The position numbers and the translations under genes are program-made. From positions 212,521,376 through 212,585,375 of the forward strand of contig CM070873.1 in assembly GCA_036365515.1 (NCBI GenBank): a stretch of DNA of 64,000 nucleotides. Reading direction: 5' to 3'. Below the pieces are notes generated by a model. The model made no database searches, was not told the origin of the DNA, and worked only from the letters and a program-made list of their open reading frames with translations. This document shows, one piece after another, positions 54,976-64,000 of this stretch (positions are counted from its first letter, which is position 1; each line of letters begins with the position of its first letter). This DNA is from Torymus aiolomorphi. Its lineage: Eukaryota > Arthropoda > Insecta > Hymenoptera > Torymidae.

Positions 54976-56727
54976 ATGATACGGCTATGGCACCCGCCCC
55001 GCAATAAATATTTGCATCAGGTCTCATAATACGTAAGACCGGCGCTGGGTTACAATATTGACTTACCAAAACACTTATATTTGTGGACGTAAAATTATGA
55101 AGTATTATCAAACATTTATTTTCGTTCGAGAAAAATAGTGGTCTCGCAAAATGTTGATGATAAAAAATCCCCGTTGTATGTCTGAAAAAAGTCAAAATTG
55201 ATAGAAAATTATTAAAGACTATGAAGGTCGTGCCTCTTTCGTTGGTTTTTCACAGCTTTAATCTACTCATCTTTGTTGTTACCCATGCAGAAATTATGTT
55301 TGCCAGGTTAAGTAGAGTTAAAGACTATATGTGCGAAAACAAAAGCGAAAAAATCAATTTGCAAATTAATGGTCCACTGTCATTTTGATAGTAATAAAGT
55401 ATATAATTGGATCAAAATTGGAATCCACAAGCAGTAGGTTAGCTATAGGAAAACGGCAGGTAGGAAAACTTTGCATCAACGGGTTAAATTTAGCGCTCGA
55501 AGTGACGTCATTCGAATCTGAGATGCGCAAAACTGCGCACATTAATACACGATCACACCTTATTTCTTCCTGTACTTATCAGCGCAGCCAAAAGTGACAC
55601 CCTACAAGCGCGAAATTCGAAATTATGATTTTTTACATTAAAAAAATTGCACCAAATAATTATTTTTAATGTTGTATAAATCAAAATAAGTCACAAAAAG
55701 AAAATTTATTGTGAGAAAAATAATTTATTTAGCATTGTTTACTGATTTTTGATTATTGAAAGTTTTCGCGTAGTGACTATTACATTTGACAAAACCGCGT
55801 GAAAAATCTCATTAAATGCATGAAATCAATTGCATTTAAGATTTCTACATAACTAGAGATTATTATAGTATTAAACAACAATTGTTTACAACTAAATTAG
55901 GATAAACAAATAATAACAAAAATATTCGTTACGAGGGCTACGCGCCTGCGGCTACGCCTATGGGGACCGCTCTACGTTACCGACTCCGAGGATAAGGAAG
56001 AGCTTTATCACGTACCAATTATCATGCGATGACGGCGATGTAATGCTAATAAAATCAGGAGGTGAAGAAGCCTATTGCACGTTAATGTAATTTGATAATG
56101 AGTAATTGTTCATAAGTGTAGTAAATGTTTTATATTTTTTTATGTCTACTCTCGTATATATCTAAATTAACATGTACATGCTTATTTGCCCATATGACGA
56201 ACATATACGTATATATAATCGCAATTTTTTACCGAAAATTTGTTGATTTTGATACTTGATTCTTTATAAGCTGTTTATTTATCAATATTTTTTATAATTC
56301 GACAATTTATATAGATCACTTTGAGACATTTCCATATTGGATGTCCCGTAAAATGATGATTTTATTAACAAATATCCAATTTTGATATAATAATTTTTGT
56401 TTTTATAACTTATATTACTAAACTAATGTGTATAGCTGTATACACAACGATTTAATTAAATATATAGATATGAGATATTTAAAATATTTCCAACACGATG
56501 GGAAGCATAAGGAACCCAATTGTTACAATTTTTTTTTATTTTAATGGTGACAAAGTTAGCTTTTTGGTTTTAATGCGCGATTACTACCTTATTTTTAAAT
56601 ACAAATTTTTAACTGTATTGATTTCCCAAACACGCGTGCGAAGTTTAACTGTTTTTATTAACAAACTGCTGCGCACTTGCTTCATGTGGTAAGGAAAGAT
56701 AGTTTAACAGTTAAGCTATAATTAAAT
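54976..56727. other. no gene recognised
   Basis: Mostly AT-rich sequence with a few short ORFs (54938-55195 minus, 55385-55597 plus, 56498-56692 plus), none with recognisable motifs or splice support. A GC-richer spot at 55935-56000 (GGGCTACGCGCCTGCGGCTACGCC) is unexplained. Confidence 0.4.
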
Positions 56728-56890
56728 TAAGAAAGATTGACATTCGAAAAAATTCGGTAAGTAGTTAGACGCCAAAAGAGTAGAGGATTTTCACTTCATA
56801 ATCGGAAGTCCCCGTTGAAACTTATCATATTCAGAGCTTGAGAACTGTTGTGAAGCTGTTGAAGATGAGCTTCGCGTGCGTGCCTTTCCT
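56728..56890 (+). repeat. ~160-bp dispersed direct repeat (second copy 57970-58130)
   Basis: AAGATTGACATTCGAAAAAA through GTTGTGAAGCTGTTGAAGAT is repeated at 57970-58130 with a handful of differences. Just downstream, 56840-57130 contains three diverged copies of a GAGCTT..GACGAGCTTTGCG word. Non-coding. Confidence 0.75.
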
Positions 56891-58189
56891 GAAAAATCTC
56901 CGTTAAAAATGACACTTACAGCTGGAGCGCACGCGAAGTCGAGCTTTTCAAGACGAGCTTTGTGAGCGTGAATTCGATGAAATGTTATAAGAAAACGACG
57001 GTTAAACATTTGAATATTTAGGGCTTGCGAGTTCTCCAGCTCCTTAATAGATTAAAAATTTGTTTAATAAATTAAACAAACGAGAGCGCACGAGGAGTCA
57101 AGCTCTCGAAGACGAGCTTTGCGCGTGTACATATTCATACATAAAAATGAAAAAATCCGCACAAAAATGTTAGGGGTTTACACGTCTTTCGAGTTATCAG
57201 GGCAATTTCCAAAAGTCAAATATATTACTTTTGGAACATTTACGGCTGCTCATTATTCCTGATTCAATCGTGAAGGTATACTAATTTTGCCGTGAATATT
57301 ACTCATTTTGTTTAAACAAAACGAATGCACTGCTATAGCAAGATATTAAGATAACCAGGACTCGATCTGTACTACAAAAAAGATAAAGACCAATAAATCG
57401 ATTAAGAATATACCGCAAATTATTCATGATTTATCCATACGGTTAATAATTTTGTGGCAACCATTGCACCCATTGAAAAAAAAAAGTACCGAGCCTACCG
57501 CCTAAAGGTATATGTATTTTATAATATGCACATGTACGTATCTAAAATGCCTTGGCCACGCGCGTTTGCGCGGTCTTGTCGATTTCACGGAAAAATTAAC
57601 AGACTCGCCGACTGACAGATTCAATCTAATAGCGCGCCAGAGCATTTCTCTCATCAGTCTATTTCTGCATAATTCCTAACAGTATGTAACATAGCAGTAA
57701 AAAACAATTTTATAATGTACATTTTTCATACAATATTTTTACACTTAATTATTGTTCATTATTTAAATCATTCAATATTTAAAGATTTTAAATATCTAAA
57801 CATTAGTTAAAACCTAAAAGTAGAATTTTGATTTATTTTTAATGTTAGCTACTTCTTATTAGCCATGCTTCTTCACATGCAATATAATTGTGAACAAGAA
57901 AAAATGTTTTACATAAATTTCCAAGATAACGAATTTTAACACAATAAACAGTGTATATAAAAAGCTAAGGAAGATTGACATTCGAAAAAATTCGGTAAGT
58001 AGTTAGACGCCAAAAGACTAGAGTATTTTCACTTCATAATCGGAAGTCTCCGTTGAAACTTATCATATTCAGAGCTTCAGAACTGTTGTGAAGCTGTTGA
58101 AGATCAGCTTCACGTGCCTTTTCTTTTCTAGAAAACCGTCATTAAGACGATAACCTTCGCAAATATTCCCTCTAAAGTTCTTAAACAAA

Positions 58190-58620
58190 TAATATCTAAA
58201 CTTAAGAAGGCGGGGATGCGGGTTCTATGCAGAAAAGTGGATCACGTAGACAGGCAGCCTATTAAATTATCGGTTAAATAATTTCTAAACCTAAGTAGGC
58301 AGTGGATGCGAGTGCATAGCAGAAAAGTGGAGGCACGCAGACAGGTTACCTATAATATTATCAGAGAAATAATTTTTAAAAATAAATAGACGGGGGATGC
58401 AAGTTCTATCCAGAAAAGTGGAGGCACGCAGACACGCTGCCTATAAAATAATTAATCAAATAATATATAAATCTAAGTACCTGGGGGAAGCCAGTTCTAT
58501 CCAGGAAAGTGGCGGCACGCAGACAGGCTGCCTATTAAATAATTAAACGATAATATCTAAACGTATAAGTAGGCGGGGGATGCGAGTGCGTAGCAGAAAA
58601 TTTTTAACTGTATTTTATCA
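58190..58620 (+). repeat. ~93-bp minisatellite, about five units
   Basis: Units centred on GGCGGGGGATGCGAGTTCTA and GCAGAAAAGTGGAGGCACGC, GACAGGCTGCCTATTAAAT recur at about 58205, 58300, 58388, 58482 and 58570. A related pair at about 59290-59500 shares GCAGGTGGGG / GGCGGGGGATGC words with ~88-bp spacing. Confidence 0.75.
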
Positions 58621-59616
58621 AGGAATATTCGATTTATCGACTCTAAATTTTAATGACTTAGACTTATCAAATACGATATCATATTAAAAAATTTCAAGAG
58701 ATAATCTTAATTTGGTTACAAGAAAAATAAATATAATTTTTTAATATCAAGCTAAATAAGTGCCCGACTGCGCGCCTATGCCTCTCGCAAGCGCGAGTTT
58801 TACGAACAGCATAAAAACTCACTCGAATTTCGCATTGTTTTTAAAATTTACACGTGCCGTACTCCCGAGAAAATTGTTTCAGATAGACTGCTGCAGTATC
58901 GTTTAGTCGAGTAACGCTAGCCGTGAAAATTTACTAATTTTTTGATGACCAAATACAATTTAAAACATTCTTTAGTGTAATAATGAGCGGGGATATTCTT
59001 TTTCGCAAGAATTATGGTTGTTTAGTATTCCAAGGGAAATTAGGAAATATGGGTAGGCGTCGTCTGCTCCACAATTTCAATCAAGCGGCACAATTAGCTC
59101 GTCAGTAGTTCAAGGTTTTTATTACTTTTAGATTGCCTTTAGATTTCATACTCCCTTACAACATTTTATATCATGTTTCATTATTTAGATTTGATATTTC
59201 AAAAGTTATTTTCTATAGTCACTTCCCAAATACATTTCACAAATCTCATAAAAATTTGAAATTTGTGTGAAACAATCAATTATTGTTGTTTTATCAAGCA
59301 CGCGGGGGACAACGCATATATACGGGAATTACGCAAATATGCGACAATAAGTTAGCCAATTGCTTAAATAGTTTTTAACCTCAAACAGGCGGGGGATGCA
59401 AGGTTAACGCGTACACAGGAATTACGCAGATGTGCGACAATCAGCGAGCCGTTTGTTTAAATAATTTTCAACCTCAAGCAGGTGGGGTAGTCAAGAACAA
59501 CGTGTATACAGAAATTGTATGTATTAATCAATAATTAATAATAATTTGGTTTATAAACATATTAATTTTTATAAAAATATTGATACAAATGTTATTTTTA
59601 GTCGTGTGGTATTTTC

Positions 59617-62600
59617 TTATTTAGTTAAACTTTCTATCAATTTATAGATTTCTTGTCTTTTGTTAGAAATAATTGATATATCGAACCAATTTTCTAAATT
59701 TCCATCAAGTGCATTACAATCATGAATTGTAGACTGCAAAAATTATAATAAAAATAGTTTATTAAGTATAATATAACTATTGCCCTCCAGTTGTTATTAA
59801 AATTATAGTAAATCGATCTGACGGAGGCAGGTGAAAAGAAAAACTTTGTTCTTCTTTTCACCTGCCTCCGTCAGATCGATTTACTACAATTTTAATAAAA
59901 ATAATTTATATTTCAATTATAAATATAAATTTATATAATCAAAATCATTTTTACCAATAGAAACCTTTCTATATATTCTAACATGAAGAGTCCACAATCC
60001 GTGCCGTTAAATTGTTGAGGTACTTTTGGACATGCACTACTTATTTCACGCTTTGACAATTTTTTGTTATTATCAATTTTGTCACGATATTCACAACGTA
60101 AATACTTATTCAAGTTTCTGATTTCTCTTTTCCTTGAACCTCCATCCAACGAGTCCAAAATTAATATGAAAGTCCTACGCAAAATTTAAAAAGTTGTATA
60201 TTTAAACTATATAAACATATAATTATTACGTATGACAACAATGTACATACGTAGTCATTTGAATTCGTTAAAGCTTACATTTGTTTTTGTATAAATTACT
60301 TATGTGAGTATTTGTTTTTTAATATTAACAAACTCACTAGACATTTAAAAAATAAAGCATCATTTTTTATTCTCGAATATATTTCAATGATTAATTTATA
60401 AATAATACTCAGCAATCGAAAAGAAATAGACTGATAAGTGATCAAAATGATGATGTAGGTGGGAAGTTATGGACCGTATTTCAAAGCGTTTATTAAAAAA
60501 TGCTTTTATTTCAAACTTGTCCAATATGGTTCTTTTTGCTCCTGAAATTTGGGGCGAAAATAATTTATATTTCCCGTAACCTTATTTTTGATAAAATTTT
60601 AAGGCAAATGTATTTAAAATTAAATTTTTTTATAATTTAAAAAACGTGACAGTTGGGTCTGCCTCGCTTATCAAAATAAAAAAATAGCCATAGTCGAGAG
60701 TGGAATAATAGTATATTACGCAACTAGAGAGGAAAAAACAGGTCACCTCGCCTTCGGCTCGGGTGGCAATTTACACGTGCTCTGGACTGGCCAACTCTTT
60801 ACCTCCCTAGTTGCGTAATATACTATTTCGCCATACCCGGGCCGAAAGTACCACATTCGCGTTTTTTAGCCGGGAGTGAAAGTGGCACTTTTGGCGAGGG
60901 TATGGTGAAAAATACTAAATACAACAAGGGATGAAAGTAGATTTTTTCCGTGGTTGGGTCCCGTGGTTTACTGTTTCAATGAGAAGATTTTTCCCGGGGT
61001 GCGTTTTCTGCACAAGCGCAGGTCTCGCGCACTCTCCCTTCGCTCGTGCAGTCAACGCACCCCCGGAAAAAATCTTCTCGTGCTCAGATAGTAAACCCTG
61101 GAGTGGAAACCAGACAGTAAACTGTGGAGAAAATTTGCTATTTTCGTCCCTTGTTGCATAAGACACTATTTTATACTATAGTATGTAAAGTTTACTTTTC
61201 CATACACATTTAAATTCGTAAACGGCCGCATTCTCGAACGTTTAGATACTTTCTTGTCATAGACTCTTCTTAAAAAGCGAGGAAGCGGCAGTTTGATTCT
61301 ATATGAACAGTTATACGCGATGCAAACTTGAAAATCCTGCAAGTTTATACGAAATATAGTATGCAATACTCATGCTCTACGTATGTCTATCGACACTCGT
61401 TCTTTTCTCACAAATTTCGTGTGGGTATCATCTACTTTGCATACTTATCGTTATGTACTATATTCTAAATTAATTATTACTAAAGTTCAATATTTCACTA
61501 AAATTAAGTTTCATACATACCCGGTCTTTATTTTGGTGGAAGAGTGCTGCAGATCGCCAATTAATGCAGGTGAGCATATTATGGCCAAAAACCAGTGCTT
61601 ACTAGAAAGTACAATAATTGACAATACAACTTACATTTTAATGATATTTTTGAAGTATATTGTCAATGATTAAACAACTAAGCAATGCCTACTATTATTT
61701 ATTACAATTTCATTCAGTACATGTGGGTCATAATAAGAGTGACGAAAATCAGATGTTTTACCTTTTGAGGTATTTCATGTCAATGTTCAATAGTTAAAAC
61801 ATTATTATATTACGTTGTAATTTTTAGATTTTTACTTCCTCAAAGAGGAAGCTTTTTAATGGTGAAAAACAATTTTGGACAAAAAAGTCTTAAAACACTA
61901 CTTAATAACAGTGGTACGGAAATTTCATGATTTAAAAAAAAAATTTCTCTGTGTGTGTGTGTGTGTGTGGGTGTGTACGGAAGATATCTGAAGAACGAAT
62001 CAATTGATTTCAACCGGAAACAGCTTATATTCTCTTCAATTTTCATGTCGCTTTCGAATTCATCATCGTCTTTAAAAATTTTTGTCTACCGATTACTCAG
62101 AGAAAATTTGATGAATTGACATAACATTTAAACCACTTGTTAAACTTATGGAAGATAATATTAGGTTACAAATTCAAGAGAATAAAAAAAGTTTTGTAAT
62201 ATTTATCGCAATAAGCTGGTGTGGAAATATGAATTTGTTTTACAAAAGATAGTGTTCTTCATTTTTATTTTTTTTCCGTATTATTTACTTTTCATTGTAA
62301 TTTTGAATAAAAATAATTTATATATTATTAGCATAACAAATTAATTTTGCATAAGATAAGTGCCAATAAATTGACAGTGGTTTTTTTTAGTTAATATGAC
62401 TTACGCTACTCTGATTCTGATCCACACATATACAAGTAAAAAATGGGGTTGTTACAATAAATCATTATCGTAATTTTCATCATAACTAATTATATTGAAC
62501 GTGAGCTACTTGAACATCATCATAATGAGATAATAGATTTTTAAAAACTTAGTTATAATATTATAGCCATATATTATTGAGAAGCTTATAGAGGTATTCC

Positions 62601-62964
62601 GACTAAGTATGATTTAATATATTTAAAATTATCTTACTCTTTATTAATTGGAATCACGAGGAAATCTTTTTCAAAAATGTTGACTTTTTTCGTCCATCGT
62701 TGAACCGAAGCATAATTAATTGAACTTTTTGACTCTTTAGATTTAACATGTCTGTTTTCTACATTTGTTAATTGCGTGTAAAAATATGTACTAAAAAAGT
62801 AAATTTTTCTTCTATCGTTTTCACAAAGTACTTCTAGCTCCAAGTATTTGATATAAAAGTCAATAATAATGTCATTCATAAATTTGCCTTCCTCTAAACA
62901 TTGCAAATGACATTGTTTTATTGCAATACCTCCTTGCTGTGGCGGTGGAGGATAGATCAATATC
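59617..62964 (-). CDS. SENP6/SENP7-like SUMO protease (Ulp1, C48), 3' part of gene
   Basis: Cysteine protease that trims SUMO chains in the nucleus. Four exons on the minus strand: 62964-62638 (CLEEGKFMNDIIIDFYIKYL, WTKKVNIFEKDFLVIPIN), 61601-61521 (KHWFLAIICSP, catalytic His), about 60174-59953 (ILILDSLDGGSRK with catalytic Asp; CPKVPQQFNGTDCGLFMLEY with catalytic Gln and Cys) and 59733-59617 (ALDGNLENWFDIS...KRQEIYKLIESL, stop TAA 59617-59619). Boundaries follow GT-AG signals: GTAAGA after 62638, TTTCTAG before 61601, GTATGT after 61521, GCGTAG before 60174, GTAAAA after about 59953, TTTTTGCAG before 59733. Phases join between the first three. The 1.35-kb intron 2 holds palindromic repeats. 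Upstream exons lie beyond the window. The catalytic set looks complete, so this is the best host-gene candidate here. Confidence 0.82.
59793..59897. repeat. near-perfect hairpin in the last SENP intron
   Basis: Arms of about 45 bases (around GATCTGACGGAGGCAGGTGA and its complement) are separated by about 11 bases and have one mismatch in the region read. It is transcribed as part of the intron on the minus strand. It could be a short MITE or a hairpin-RNA precursor. Confidence 0.7.
60712..60831. repeat. GC-rich palindrome in the SENP intron
   Basis: GTATATTACGCAACTAG...CTAGTTGCGTAATATAC inverted ends with a CGCCTTCGGCTCGGG core, matching the hairpin family of 27.7-28.3 kb and 31.0 kb in design. 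Confidence 0.65.
60917..61160. mobile_element. palindromic MITE-like element in the SENP intron
   Basis: CAACAAGGGATGAAA at the left and its complement at about 61145-61160 bound a fold with inner pairs (GAGAAGATTTTTCCCGGGG / CCCCCGGAAAAAATCTTCTC) and a CCCTTCGCTCGTGC core. ORFs on both strands (60915-61166 minus, 60931-61161 plus) arise from the fold. Confidence 0.65.
61680..62600. other. intron sequence with a small repeat
   Basis: Lies within intron 1 of the SENP-like gene. A (GT)n tract is at 61952-61976 and a patch at 61830-62130 (CTCAAAGAGGAAGC...CTGAAGAACGAATCAATTGATTTCAACC) has the look of a SINE or LINE tail. 62340-62400 repeats the AGTGCCAATAAATTGAC word seen at 54310. No gene. Confidence 0.45.
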
Positions 62965-63585
62965 CTGCAAATATAAAAATATATTATTATTCAACATACA
63001 AATCATTCGTAGATGATTAGAGAAAAACAAGAAGTATATCATTAATGTCCTACTAAAATATCTTAGGTGAACTCATGTAACCCTATGTAAAAATTTTATT
63101 ATTATTATTATATTTTTTTTTAATTTTATTATTATTTATGTAAAAATTATTATTGAAAACATATGATTAGTGTAATGCATTCAAAGTTGTTTTTAATTTT
63201 ATTACTATGATTACGTTAAAATAATAAAATATGATTATGCTTTTGAAGGTATCGAAAACTTTAAAAGATGTTTAATTATTAATGATTGTATTAAAATATA
63301 AAGAAATCTTAATGATAAAATAAATGCATTAACACATAATTAATAAGATCAGATTATCTCCTTGGCGAGTATGAATGTTGTCCACAATAAAAAGAGTTGG
63401 CTCTCGGTTCCGTGCTACAATTTATTCCCTAGTACGCGACAAAAATTTATCTGCGCTTGCGAGTACTTTGCGAACGCCGTGTGTAAAGCAGCTTTTTCGC
63501 GCACGCAAAACAAGCACGAAAGGCGAGACTCTGTTAAAAAATAGTACATTTCAATACCGCTATAGCACCCAATATTGTAGCAATA
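62965..63585. other. no gene recognised
   Basis: AT-rich to about 63350, then a GC-richer stretch (63360-63540) with overlapping short ORFs on the plus strand that I do not recognise, ending in CAATATTG-type words. Confidence 0.35.
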
Positions 63586-63639
63586 TTGCTCAAATATTGC
63601 TTTAGCATATTCCCCATATTCGCCAATATTCCGTCAATA

Positions 63640-63860
63640 CTAGTATACACCCAATCGGGCGTAGTGTGGTTCACAGATGGCTCCAAAAATGAGAATGGCG
63701 TGGGAGCGGGTGCCTGGGAGCAAGGTAGCTCTACGGAGCTGGTGTACACACTTGACTCTCACTCTCCATCTGCCAAGTTACAGAGCGGATGGACAGAAGG
63801 CTTCAGCGCAGCGGAAATTAGAAAAAGTTAAAGCCAAGAGTACAGCACAATGGGCGTAAG
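63640..63860 (+). pseudogene. RNase H domain fragment of a non-LTR retrotransposon
   Basis: The frame reads VVWFTDGSKNENGVGAGAWE, the start of the RNase H domain found at the end of LINE (Jockey/I-type) polyproteins, with the first catalytic Asp in FTDGS. The family resemblance stops after about 35 residues and continues in another frame or is lost, so only a short broken piece remains, truncated on both sides. Confidence 0.65.
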
Positions 63861-64000
63861 CCTGAGTGCTGGGCAGCACGTCTCTGAAAAGAGCCGCCGC
63901 CCGCCTCAACACATGGACATAGACATAGACAAATTTTATAAATTATTTTTTCTCAATATCATATATTTAAGACATTTTTCAAAGCTTTTTACACGCTGCG

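Noticed and set aside
60915..61166. Mirror ORFs in the SENP intron
   Set aside because: Generated by a palindromic element; they lie inside an intron and have no recognisable product.

Overview
This is AT-rich eukaryotic nuclear DNA, most likely from an arthropod and probably an insect. Evidence: short GT-AG introns, a TATA/TCAGT-type promoter, a SENP6/7-like SUMO protease split over small exons, Crypton, Ty3-like, Copia-like and non-LTR remnants, and above all two Polinton/Maverick (adintovirus-like) insertions. No prokaryotic feature is present. Most of the window is transposons nested in other transposons; host coding sequence is confined to the right end and perhaps the left end.

Layout. 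1-4724: a broken SAMD3-like uncharacterised gene (556-2188), a (CA)n tract, a foldback element (3529-4222) and a segment duplicated again at about 20.2-21.0 kb. 4731-19893: Polinton 1, 15,163 bp, with ~1 kb terminal inverted repeats (TIRs) starting AGTAGTA and a perfect 6-bp target duplication ATTACA. Most of its genes run leftward: an uncharacterised protein with an internal 102-residue tandem duplication, an adenain-like protease (early nonsense codon), a conserved unknown protein, the major capsid protein, a basic pVI/pX-like virion protein, a penton-like protein (frameshift), and a DNA polymerase B. The polymerase has an in-frame TGA and is cut off after its Exo II motif and fused to the C-terminal tail and chromodomain of the integrase. 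A spliced acidic gene (leftward) and two small Cys-rich genes (rightward) flank a block of three 288-bp repeats that looks like the control region. No packaging ATPase, polymerase palm or integrase core was seen, so the copy is defective.

19.9-41.9 kb: duplicated non-coding segments, palindromic elements, a Copia-type LTR with its primer-binding site, a DUF4218-like transposase remnant, a two-exon Crypton tyrosine recombinase with a one-base frameshift, a 254-bp MITE whose TA target site is proved by an uninterrupted paralogue, and a 5.7-kb element built of 456-bp and 126-bp tandem repeats with a TTAA-flanked palindrome inside it. 41928-53131: a second Polinton-type insertion (Polinton 2), 11.2 kb, with the same AGTAGTA ends and 6-bp target duplication GTCAAA. 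It is almost wholly an inverted repeat: two ~5-kb arms around a 438-bp core that holds a capsid-gene fragment. Each arm carries the same promoter, a 24-bp minisatellite and a differently broken copy of one Polinton gene. A solo LTR (49261-50163, target duplication ATGT) later entered the right arm. An uninterrupted paralogue of the insertion site lies near 22.77 kb.

53.1-64.0 kb: further repeats, then a leftward SENP6/7-like gene (four exons, 62964-59617) with all catalytic residues, whose introns hold palindromes and a near-perfect hairpin, and an RNase H fragment of a non-LTR element at the right edge.

How it fits together: the viral-type genes of Polinton 1 form a capsid-morphogenesis set (capsid, penton, protease, protease substrate) plus broken replication/integration genes. 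Polinton 2 appears to be a palindromic deletion derivative of a related but distinct lineage. All calls are from reading the sequence; no database search was run.
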